Below are positions 1 to 5,222 of a stretch of 5,222 nt of DNA, one piece after another. The position numbers and the translations under genes were made by a program. Source of the stretch: an uncultured Comamonadaceae bacterium (lineage in GTDB: Bacteria; Pseudomonadota; Gammaproteobacteria; Burkholderiales; Burkholderiaceae); contig CAMLQP010000209.1 of the NCBI GenBank assembly GCA_946482115.1, forward strand, positions 1 through 5,222. Direction: 5' to 3'. Positions within the stretch are counted from its first letter, which is position 1. Each line of letters begins with the position of its first letter. Under the pieces are notes generated by a model. The model was not told the DNA's origin. It did no database searches and saw only the letters and a program-made list of their open reading frames with translations.

Positions 1-360
1 TGGCACAGCGCCGAGGAAGCCGAGCACAAGTGCACCGCGTTCGACCTCTACCGCGCGCTCGGCGGCAGCGAAGCCTGGCGCAGAACCTGGATGAAGCGCA
101 TCACCCCCGTCTTCCTGGGTGACACGCTGCGCCAGACGGTGCTGAACCTGCGCCTGAGCGGCCAGCTCTGGAAGTGGAGCACCTGGCGCAGCGCCTGGCG
201 GCACCTGCTCGGTCGCGATGGACTGCTGCGCCAGAGCTGGGCGCCGTGGCGGCGCTACTTCCGCGCCGACTTCCACCCCGGCGAGCAGGACGACCGGCTC
301 GCGCGCGATTGGCTGACCCACAACCAGGCGGTGTTCCGGGAAGTCGGTAGCATGGCGTGA
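1..360 (+). CDS. Predicted metal-dependent hydrolase, PF10118/COG3687 type (5' end outside window)
   Basis: The frame is open from the first base and ends at TGA 358-360, giving the last 119 residues. The visible part begins with the motif WHSAEEAEHK (residues 1-10 here), followed by a TAFDLYRALGG-like stretch. This is the characteristic His/Glu-rich signature of the PF10118 family, annotated as predicted metal-dependent hydrolases; E5, E6, H9 and H2 are plausible metal ligands. Near the C-terminus YFRADFHPGEQDD matches the conserved family ending. Full members are usually around 280-300 residues, so more than half of the protein lies to the left. An internal ATG at 91 is not the start, because the signature lies upstream of it. 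The substrate is unknown and no biochemical role can be assigned. The hyi-like gene begins 2 bases after the stop (or overlaps it, if GTG 357 is used), so the two are probably co-transcribed. Confidence 0.8.
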   Translation, partial: WHSAEEAEHKCTAFDLYRALGGSEAWRRTWMKRITPVFLGDTLRQTVLNLRLSGQLWKWSTWRSAWRHLLGRDGLLRQSWAPWRRYFRADFHPGEQDDRLARDWLTHNQAVFREVGSMA

Positions 361-362
361 CC

Positions 363-1163
363 ATGCCCCGCTTCGCCGCCAACCTGACCCTGCTCTACAA
401 CGAATTCCCATTCCTCGAACGCGTTGCCGCTGCTGCGGCCGACGGCTTCGAAGGCGTGGAATGCCTGTTTCCCTACGAAGCACCGGCCGACGCGCTGGCG
501 GCCGCGCTGCGCGCCAGCGGTATCGATCTGGTGCTGTTCAACCTGCCGCCCGGCAACTGGGCCGCGGGCGAACGCGGCATGGCCAGCCACCCGGGGCGCG
601 AGGCCGAGTTCGCGGCCGGCCTGGAGCAGGCCCTGGCCTACGCCCGCGCCACCGGCTGCCGCCGCCTGCACGCCATGGCCGGCCTGCGCCTGCCCGGCGT
701 GCCCGCCACCGAGCAGCAGGCGGTCTACGTGGCCAACCTGCGACGGGCCGCCCGCCGGGTGGCCGCCGAGGGCATCACCCTGCTGATCGAGCCGCTGAAC
801 ACCCGCGACATGCCAGGCTACTGGCTCACCACGCAGCAGCAGGCCCACGACACCGTGGCCGAGGTGGGCGAGGCCAGCCTGCGGGTGCAGATGGACCTGT
901 ACCACTGCCAGATCATGGAAGGCGACCTCGCGGCACGGCTGCGGCGCCACCTGGACGGCGTGGGCCACCTGCAGATCGCCGGCGTGCCGGGCCGCCACGA
1001 GCCCGACGTGGGCGAGATCCATCACCCCTACCTGTTCGCCCTGCTGGACGAACTCGGCTACGGTGGCTGGGTGGGGTGCGAATACCGGCCGGCAGCCGGC
1101 ACCCGCACCGGCCTGGGCTGGCTTCAGCGCGAGCGGATGCGCGCGCTGGCTGCCACCGCCTGA
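363..1163 (+). CDS. hyi: Hydroxypyruvate isomerase (TIM-barrel, Hyi/OtnI family)
   Basis: This is a 266-residue soluble enzyme expected to interconvert hydroxypyruvate and tartronate semialdehyde (EC 5.3.1.22) in glyoxylate/glycerate metabolism. It is a xylose-isomerase-like TIM barrel (PF01261). Recognisable family blocks are the N-terminal MPRFAANLTLLY, FNLPPGNWAAGERG (about 59-72), LLIEPLNTRDMPG (140-152), QMDLYHCQIMEGD (176-188), GHLQIAG (201-207) and GWVGCEY (235-241). E143 and E240 fall at the positions of the two catalytic glutamates of E. coli Hyi; D178, H181 and Q204 are likely metal or substrate contacts. ATG 363 is preferred because it gives the family N-terminus. GTG 357, which would overlap the previous TGA, adds only two residues. 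There is no strong Shine-Dalgarno for either start, consistent with coupling to the upstream gene. The 3' end overlaps the convergent lipoprotein gene by 40 bases. The related 2-oxotetronate isomerase OtnI cannot be excluded. No gcl or glxR lies in the window. Confidence 0.9.
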   Translation: MPRFAANLTLLYNEFPFLERVAAAAADGFEGVECLFPYEAPADALAAALRASGIDLVLFNLPPGNWAAGERGMASHPGREAEFAAGLEQALAYARATGCRRLHAMAGLRLPGVPATEQQAVYVANLRRAARRVAAEGITLLIEPLNTRDMPGYWLTTQQQAHDTVAEVGEASLRVQMDLYHCQIMEGDLAARLRRHLDGVGHLQIAGVPGRHEPDVGEIHHPYLFALLDELGYGGWVGCEYRPAAGTRTGLGWLQRERMRALAATA

Positions 1164-1702
1164 GCCTTGGGCAGCAGCCGCGGGTAGAAGGACAGGCGCG
1201 GTGCCGTGAACACCACGGCGTACAGCCGCTCCTGCTCCACCGCCAGCCAGGCCTGGCCTTCCAGGTGCACGTCATCCTGCTTGCGGACCACGGAGAACTG
1301 CACGTTCAGGCCCGAGGCCACGCCGGCGAACGGCTGCGGCTGCACCTTGCTGACCTGCACCAGCGACCCGTCCAGGGCATGGAGCGACTCGATCAGGCCG
1401 ACCAGCTGCTCGCTGCTCATGCCCTTGGTGTAGACCGGCGGCCTGGCATTGACGCCCGAGGGCAGCCGGTACAGCGCCTCGCCCGGCGCGACGCCGGCCC
1501 AGATGCGCAGCTGGTCCAGCGCCAGCCCCTCCTGCGTCCAGAGGTCGAAAGGCTGCCCGCCACCGGCCGCCGCGAGGCGGTTCCAGGCGTCGGGCACCTG
1601 CACGCTCAGGCGTTCACCGATGGTTTGCGGGCCCTCCACCTTGACGATGGACGAACAGGCGGTCAGCAGCAGGGCCAGGACCAGGCAGGCAAGGCGTTTC
1701 AT
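1124..1702 (-). CDS. Small lipoprotein of unknown function
   Basis: This gene encodes 192 residues. The N-terminus MKRLACLVLALLLTACSS is a clear lipoprotein signal: basic n-region, hydrophobic core and lipobox L13-T14-A15-C16, with C16 the expected lipidated residue. Serine at +2 is not an inner-membrane retention signal, so outer-membrane sorting is likely (inferred by the E. coli rule). The mature part begins with an IVKVEGPQTIGERLSVQVPDAWNRL-type stretch and contains alternating beta-like segments (LNVQFSVV, AWLAVEQERLYAVVFTAP at about 151-168). I recognise no catalytic motif and no named family. The start overlaps the M48 peptidase stop as ATGA (1699-1702), with a GGAG at 1714-1717, 11 bases upstream, so translation is probably coupled. 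It is the last gene of the operon. Its 3' end lies inside the convergent isomerase gene, so any terminator would also lie there. Confidence 0.85.
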   Translation of the reverse strand: MKRLACLVLALLLTACSSIVKVEGPQTIGERLSVQVPDAWNRLAAAGGGQPFDLWTQEGLALDQLRIWAGVAPGEALYRLPSGVNARPPVYTKGMSSEQLVGLIESLHALDGSLVQVSKVQPQPFAGVASGLNVQFSVVRKQDDVHLEGQAWLAVEQERLYAVVFTAPRLSFYPRLLPKAQAVAASARIRSR

Positions 1703-2886
1703 GGGGTCAGTTGCTCCAGGTGGCTTCGGATCAGGGCGGCGTCCGGCGCGTCGGGCGCCAGTTCCAGGAATCGTTGCAGGGCCTGCCGCGCCGGGCCGCT
1801 CTGACCTTGCTGGCGGTGCAGCAGCCCCAGGGCGCGGTGGGCCTGCGGCGGTGCGTCGGCGTGGGCCGTCACTTGCTGCAGGTCGTCCAGCGCGGCGGTG
1901 GCGTCGTCCGGCTGGTTGCGCTGCTGGCGTGCCAGCGCGCGCGTGAAGCGGGCCTGCAGGTCGTCGGGCTGGCGCTGCAGCAGGCGGTCGCACAGGGCCA
2001 GGGTTTCGGCGTACTGGCCGCGCCGCAGCTCGTCCTGCAGCCAGCTGGCGCGGTGGGCGGCGATCATGCCGGCGTAGGCCTGCTCGCGGGTCTCACCGCC
2101 CCGCCCGCCCGCGAGCTGCAGCAGGTCGTCGCGCCGCGTCTCCATGGCGGGGTGCGTGGCCATCATGGGGTTGCGCCGGGCCGGGTCTTCGTGGCCGCCG
2201 GCCTTGACCTCGGCCATCAGGTTGGCCCAGACGCTGGCCGCCTCGCGGGCATCGTAGCCAGCGCGCTGCAGCAGGCTGGTGCCCAGGCGGTCGGCGCGTG
2301 TCTCGTGGTCGCGCGAAAAGGCGAACATGCTGGCCAGCACGCCCAGCTGGGCCAGGGCACCCACGGCGCCGAACAGGCCGATGAACTGGCCGAAGGCGGA
2401 GCGCCCCCGCACGTCGCGCAGGCGCTCCAGCGAGTGGCGTTCAAGGTAGTGGGCCAGCTCATGCCCCAGCACCGCGCACAGCTGGGCCTCGTTCTCCAGG
2501 CGCAGCAGCAGGCCGGACCAGACCTGCAGCATGCCGTTGGGCGCCATGGAGGCATTGAACAGCGGCGTGCGCACCACGTACACCCGCACGTCGGCGCAGT
2601 GCTCGCCGCCCAGGCTGCACACCAGCTGGTAGAGATAGTCGGTGAGGCGCTGGTCGCGCACCAGGAAGGGGCTGCGGCGCAGGCGGGTCTCCTCGCGGTC
2701 CATGATCGCCCAGAGGCCGCCTTCGTCGGTGTCGAGCGCGGGCCGCACGAAGCGGGTGGGCAGGGCCGGCTCGGCCGGTTCGGCACCCTGCGCCCCCAGG
2801 CTCCAGCCCAGCGCGCCCGCGCCCAGGCAGTGCAGGCAGGTGCGCCGGCTCCACAGCCGCGCGCTCCCGGCAGAAGGCGGCGTCAT
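1699..2886 (-). CDS. M48 family zinc metallopeptidase with C-terminal TPR-like repeats (BepA-like architecture), Tat-like signal
   Basis: This gene encodes 395 residues. The N-terminus has SRRTCLH (13-19) followed by a glycine/alanine/leucine h-region and a probable cleavage region near AQGAEP (32-37). It resembles a twin-arginine signal, so the product is probably periplasmic. The peptidase domain (about 50-255) has the zinc motif HELAH (142-146) with catalytic E143. The third ligand is E195 in DHETRADRLG (193-202), and a later THPAMETRR block (244-252) contains H245. Residues 285-390 are helical and TPR-like, with spaced Ala/Leu patterns and PDDLQARFTRALA and PPQAHRALGLLHRQQG repeats. Domain order and length resemble E. 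coli BepA (YfgC), which degrades or assists stalled outer-membrane proteins; overall identity looks low, so no symbol is given. The ATG at 2886 overlaps the upstream TGA (ATGA, 2883-2886) and has no clear Shine-Dalgarno, indicating translational coupling. The frame stays open far upstream, but that region is antisense or other-frame shadow of two other genes. Confidence 0.92.
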   Translation of the reverse strand: MTPPSAGSARLWSRRTCLHCLGAGALGWSLGAQGAEPAEPALPTRFVRPALDTDEGGLWAIMDREETRLRRSPFLVRDQRLTDYLYQLVCSLGGEHCADVRVYVVRTPLFNASMAPNGMLQVWSGLLLRLENEAQLCAVLGHELAHYLERHSLERLRDVRGRSAFGQFIGLFGAVGALAQLGVLASMFAFSRDHETRADRLGTSLLQRAGYDAREAASVWANLMAEVKAGGHEDPARRNPMMATHPAMETRRDDLLQLAGGRGGETREQAYAGMIAAHRASWLQDELRRGQYAETLALCDRLLQRQPDDLQARFTRALARQQRNQPDDATAALDDLQQVTAHADAPPQAHRALGLLHRQQGQSGPARQALQRFLELAPDAPDAALIRSHLEQLTP

Positions 2887-3599
2887 GGCTTCGCGCGCGA
2901 CGGAAAGCTCTTGAGCAGGGCCTCGACTGTTTCCTTGGCCGCCTGCTCCTCGCGCAGGTCGCCGGTGCCGCGCGCCAGGTGGTTGAACCACACCACGCGG
3001 CCGTCGCGCAGGTCCACCAGCGACGCGTAACCCACCTGCACGCCGCCCACCAGCCCCACGCCCAGCAGGGCCATGACCACCATGGTGGCCTTGCGCTCGG
3101 CGCTGGCGTAGCTGTCGCGGACCCAGGTGAACAGCGCGTAGTCGGCGCCGGTGCGCTCGCGCAGCGGCGCCACGGCATCGCCCAGGCTCCAGTCGAGCAG
3201 GCCGGCCTTGGTGGGCAGCGCCTGGCCCAGCATGTGGTGCAGGAACACCGACTGCGCCACCGCGCCGTGCAGGGCGTTGATCTCGGCCAGATCGTCCAGG
3301 GCTCGTTCGTCGAGTTCCTTCACGTCGCCCAGCCGGGCGGCGTCCATCAGGTGGCGCCGCAGGTTGCGGCGTGCGGTCTCGGTCCAGTCGGCGCGCGGCT
3401 CCTGCATGCCGCCGGCGCTGATGGAGAACAGTTCGGTGTCCGTGGGCACCAGCACGATGCGGCTGCCCGTGGGCCGCTCGCTGAATCCGGGCGCCAGGTG
3501 CCTGGAGACCGTCGGCGCCTGGCTCCAGGCGGAACCGGCGGCGAGGCAGGCGCCCAAGAGCACGGCACACAGGCGCAGCCCCCACATACGCTTGATCAT
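2883..3599 (-). CDS. Exported protein of unknown function
   Basis: This gene encodes 238 residues and belongs to no family I can name. The N-terminus has a basic start (MIKRMWGLR) and a hydrophobic core through about residue 26, with a likely Sec cleavage near AWS/QAP. L15-G16-A17-C18 also resembles a lipobox, but R9 lies too close and hydrophobic sequence continues past C18, so ordinary cleavage is favoured. The mature part has IVLVPTDTELFSISAGG (48-64), a charged helical region (72-110), ADYALFTWVRDSYAS (152-166), a glycine-rich hydrophobic segment (172-190) and VDLRDGRVVWFNHLARG (195-211). The strand-strand-helix pattern ending in a VDLR-G-VVWF hairpin loosely recalls LpoB/CsgG-like periplasmic folds; this is only a structural guess. 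The ATG at 3599 is supported by tandem AGGA motifs directly upstream; an in-frame ATG four codons later is less likely. Its stop overlaps the M48 start by 4 bases, arguing for a shared function. Confidence 0.85.
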   Translation of the reverse strand: MIKRMWGLRLCAVLLGACLAAGSAWSQAPTVSRHLAPGFSERPTGSRIVLVPTDTELFSISAGGMQEPRADWTETARRNLRRHLMDAARLGDVKELDERALDDLAEINALHGAVAQSVFLHHMLGQALPTKAGLLDWSLGDAVAPLRERTGADYALFTWVRDSYASAERKATMVVMALLGVGLVGGVQVGYASLVDLRDGRVVWFNHLARGTGDLREEQAAKETVEALLKSFPSRAKP

Positions 3600-3603
3600 G
3601 TCT

Positions 3604-3613
3604 TCCTCTTCCT
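3604..3613 (-). promoter_or_regulatory. Tandem Shine-Dalgarno for the exported unknown protein
   Basis: On the minus strand the leader reads GAGGAAGAGGAAGAC just before ATG 3599. It has two AGGA cores, 4 and 10 bases from the start codon. This supports the start choice and suggests independent, efficient initiation, in contrast to the two downstream genes, which start inside ATGA overlaps. The whole gap to the previous gene (3600-3644) is 45 bases, and I see no hairpin with a T-run in it, so read-through from the MBL gene is likely. Confidence 0.6.
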
Positions 3614-3644
3614 CGGGTGATTTGGGGCGCGATTCTAGTCGGCG

Positions 3645-4649
3645 TCAGCGGGTTGCCGATGGCAACGCGCCGAACACGTCCATGGCGTCCCACAGCGGCG
3701 GCAGCCAGACCTCGACGCCCTCGGCCCTGCCGCGCGCGAGCAGGAAATCCAGGCTCACGCCCACGCGGTCCAGCGGCGGCGGCATGGCCTTCACGGGCTG
3801 GTCGGACGGCAGCCAGAAGTCGTCCCAGTGGATGGGCAGCACGCGCCGCGCGCCGGTGGCGGCGACCACCTCGCGCCAGTAGCCTTCGCGCTGGGCATCG
3901 CTGCGCGGCCCCAGCGCGCCTATGCCGAGCATCACGACCTCGGCGCGCACGCCCTTGAGCGCATCCGGCACGTAGCCGGCCGTCCCGGTGATCAGCAGGG
4001 TGCGCCCGTCGTGCTCGACGTGCATGGCGTAGCTCTGCCCTTCCAGGTATTCCGTCGCGCGGGCCGGGGGACGCAGCGGCGCGGTGATCTCGCCGCCGGT
4101 GAAGCCGGTGGGCGTGTGCACCGCCGGGTACAGCGTGACGGTGAAGCGGCCGAAACGCATGGGTTCGCCCAGCCGGGCTTCGCGCATCTGCGCTTCGGGC
4201 AGGTTCCAGCCCCGGCCGACGTTGAGCGTGGAGGACGACCCCAGCAGCGTGGCGCCGGTCAGCCGCGCCACCTCGGGCGCGTCCATCGCGTGGTCGTAGT
4301 GCGAGTGCAGCGGGATGACGGCCGCCAGCCGCCCCCGGATCTGGGCGCGCTGCAGGCCGCGCGATATGGCCGGGCGGTCGGGCTCCACCCGGCCCAGGAA
4401 GGCGGTGAGCTTGTCCGGCCGGGAAAAGAAACCGTCCGTCAGCAGCGCCGTCTCGCCATCGTCGAGCAGCACCGTGGCCACGCCCAGGAAGCGCACCTGG
4501 AGCGCCGACACGGCCGGCGCCGGCTGGCGCCAGCGCTGCGCGTCGTAGGGCGACAGGTCGGGGTGCTGCTGCAGCTGCCACGTCAGCCAGGCCACGCCCG
4601 CGAGCACCAGCAGGAAGACCACCATCAGCCCACGTACGATCCAGCGCAT
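3645..4649 (-). CDS. Membrane-anchored metallo-beta-lactamase-fold hydrolase
   Basis: This gene encodes 334 residues. Residues 3-26 form one hydrophobic segment after a short basic start, which suggests a signal anchor with the enzyme domain facing the periplasm (an uncleaved or late-cleaved signal is not excluded). The MBL domain starts near VRFLGVATVLLDDG (52-65). The metal motif is H115-S-H117-Y-D119-H120. Further candidate ligands are H178 in YPAVHTP and H274 in LPIHWDDFW. At the place where many MBL enzymes have a bridging aspartate after glycine, this protein reads ITGTAGY (220-226), with T223 instead. The family resemblance is to UlaG/NAPE-PLD-like lactonase or phosphodiesterase MBL proteins, but the substrate is unknown. 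ATG 4649 follows a strong GGAGG (4654-4658, spacing 4) and gives a complete anchor; upstream frame extension is shadow sequence. It is divergent from the SDR gene, and 45 bases separate its stop from the next minus-strand start, so it probably heads the operon. Confidence 0.9.
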   Translation of the reverse strand: MRWIVRGLMVVFLLVLAGVAWLTWQLQQHPDLSPYDAQRWRQPAPAVSALQVRFLGVATVLLDDGETALLTDGFFSRPDKLTAFLGRVEPDRPAISRGLQRAQIRGRLAAVIPLHSHYDHAMDAPEVARLTGATLLGSSSTLNVGRGWNLPEAQMREARLGEPMRFGRFTVTLYPAVHTPTGFTGGEITAPLRPPARATEYLEGQSYAMHVEHDGRTLLITGTAGYVPDALKGVRAEVVMLGIGALGPRSDAQREGYWREVVAATGARRVLPIHWDDFWLPSDQPVKAMPPPLDRVGVSLDFLLARGRAEGVEVWLPPLWDAMDVFGALPSATR

Positions 4650-4661
4650 GCCACCTCCGGT

Positions 4662-4680
4662 CCGGGTTCGGGAACTCCGG
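4662..4680. repeat. Imperfect inverted repeat in the leader of the MBL gene
   Basis: CCGG-GTTC, a 2-base centre and GAAC-T-CCGG form two 8-base arms with one unpaired T at 4676. It lies 13-31 bases upstream of the MBL start codon, just outside its Shine-Dalgarno (4651-4658), so in RNA it could fold next to the ribosome site; in DNA it could be an operator. It has no T-run on either strand and is not a good terminator. In DNA this GC-rich, chance dyads of this kind are common. Confidence 0.3.
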
Positions 4681-4681
4681 G

Positions 4682-4700
4682 GCATTTTCACGCACAATGC
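4682..4700. promoter_or_regulatory. Possible LysR-type operator dyad in the divergent intergenic region
   Basis: GCATT (4682-4686), nine bases, AATGC (4696-4700) form a dyad with the ATT-N9-AAT (T-N11-A) form typical of LysR-type regulator boxes. It sits in the only AT-richer patch of the 78-base gap between the divergent MBL and SDR genes, about 28 bases before the SDR start. CACAAT at 4693-4698 could be a weak -10 for the SDR gene, but I find no convincing -35 for either direction. No regulator gene lies in the window, so this is a candidate only. Confidence 0.25.
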
Positions 4701-4727
4701 TCGCGGACCTGCCACCCAGGAGACAAC

Positions 4728-5222
4728 ATGCGCATGCACGACAAGGTGGTGATCGTGACCGGCGCCGGCAGCGGCATCGGCGAAGGGATCGCCCAGCGGC
4801 TGGCCGAGGAAGGCGCGGCCGTGATCGTCAATGACATCCACGCCGGCGGCGAACGCGTGGCGGCGGCCATCGTGGCGGCCGGGGGCCGGGCCAGCTTCTT
4901 CCACGCCGACATGACACGCTCCGACGAGGTCCGGGCGCTGGTCGCGGCCGCGGTGCAGCGGCACGGCCGGCTGGACGTGTTCGTGAACAACGCCGGCTGG
5001 ACCCACCGCAACCAGCCCGCGCTGGACGTGCCGGAGGACGAGTTCGACCGCTGCTACGCCGTCAACGTCAAGAGCATCTACCTGTCCGCCATCCATGCCG
5101 TGCCCGAATTCCGGCGCAACGGCGGCGGCGCCTTCGTCAACATCGCCTCCACCGCAGGCGTGCGCCCGCGCCCGGGCCTGACCTGGTACAACGGCTCCAA
5201 GGGCGCGGTCATCACCACCAGC
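4728..5222 (+). CDS. Short-chain dehydrogenase/reductase (SDR), 3' end outside window
   Basis: The first 165 codons of a classical SDR are visible; the family is usually about 250 residues, so roughly one third is missing. A Rossmann fold is clear: TGAGSGIG (11-18) is the glycine-rich nucleotide-binding motif. D36 at the end of the second strand favours NAD(H) over NADP(H). D61 sits at the adenine-contact position, and NNAG is at 87-90. All active-site residues are present: N113, S141, Y154 and K158 in YNGSK. The product is a cytoplasmic NAD(H)-dependent oxidoreductase. Annotation as FabG-like 3-oxoacyl reductase or glucose 1-dehydrogenase would be guesswork, because the substrate loop lies beyond the edge. 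ATG 4728 follows AGGAGA (4718-4723) with a 4-base spacer. ATG 4734, two codons later with a 10-base spacer, is an equally reasonable start. Confidence 0.95.
   Translation, partial: MRMHDKVVIVTGAGSGIGEGIAQRLAEEGAAVIVNDIHAGGERVAAAIVAAGGRASFFHADMTRSDEVRALVAAAVQRHGRLDVFVNNAGWTHRNQPALDVPEDEFDRCYAVNVKSIYLSAIHAVPEFRRNGGGAFVNIASTAGVRPRPGLTWYNGSKGAVITTS

Noticed and set aside
255..1025. Minus-strand open frame of 256 codons opposite hyi
   Set aside because: It is His/Gln/Gly/Val-rich shadow sequence with no motif, while the plus strand has conserved Hyi blocks throughout.
1085..1114. GC-rich inverted repeats (CCGGC/GCCGG) near the end of hyi as a terminator for the minus-strand operon
   Set aside because: There is no T-run on either strand, and such repeats are common in coding DNA of this composition.
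461..1804. Plus-strand open frame of 447 codons running through hyi and past it
   Set aside because: Its translation is Arg/Pro/Ala/Gly-rich without family motifs, out of frame with hyi and antisense to the lipoprotein gene.
1711..3030. Long plus-strand open frame (439 codons) antisense to the M48 peptidase
   Set aside because: It is low-complexity Gln/Gly/Val/Ala-rich translation with no motif, directly opposite a gene with a full zinc-peptidase signature. This is typical shadow coding in GC-rich DNA.
2887..4695. Upstream extension of the M48 frame to give a 998-residue protein
   Set aside because: The extra 600 residues are Arg/Ala/Gly/Pro-rich and out of frame with two well-supported genes. 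The ATG at 2886 gives an intact export signal and an ATGA overlap.
4650..5096. N-terminal extension of the MBL hydrolase across the divergent region
   Set aside because: It would run antisense to the SDR gene, whose nucleotide-binding motif is unmistakable. ATG 4649 has a strong GGAGG and begins a clean membrane anchor.

Overview
The window is very GC-rich, about 70% by eye, with the third-position G/C bias that gives long antisense shadow reading frames. Gene content and protein style suggest a betaproteobacterium of the Burkholderiales, perhaps Comamonadaceae. This includes a Hyi-type isomerase, a PF10118-type metal-dependent hydrolase, a Tat-exported M48 peptidase and an anchored MBL-fold hydrolase. 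The taxonomic placement is an inference from general protein resemblance, not a database result. Nearly all of the window is coding, and I see no RNA genes, mobile elements, CRISPR arrays or phage genes.

Layout, left to right. (1) Positions 1-360 on the plus strand hold the 3' part of a predicted metal-dependent hydrolase (PF10118/COG3687 type). (2) A hydroxypyruvate isomerase gene (hyi-like, 363-1163, plus) starts 2 bases after that stop codon. (3) Four minus-strand genes follow, transcribed from right to left: a membrane-anchored metallo-beta-lactamase-fold hydrolase (4649-3645), an exported protein of unknown function (3599-2883), an M48 metallopeptidase with C-terminal TPR-like repeats (2886-1699) and a small lipoprotein (1702-1124). 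The last three are joined by two ATGA start/stop overlaps, and the first lies only 45 bases upstream, so all four are probably one operon. (4) A 78-base divergent intergenic region carries two small dyads. (5) The 5' part of a short-chain dehydrogenase/reductase (4728 to the window end, plus) runs off the right edge. The plus-strand isomerase and the minus-strand lipoprotein overlap tail to tail by 40 bases.

Working together: every product of the minus-strand operon has an export or membrane signal (N-terminal anchor, Sec-type signal, Tat-like signal, lipobox). The operon therefore looks like a cell-envelope unit. The peptidase resembles the outer-membrane quality-control protease BepA in architecture, and its neighbours may be partners, but no sequence here proves that. 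The isomerase and the SDR are cytoplasmic metabolic enzymes with no evident pathway link inside the window.
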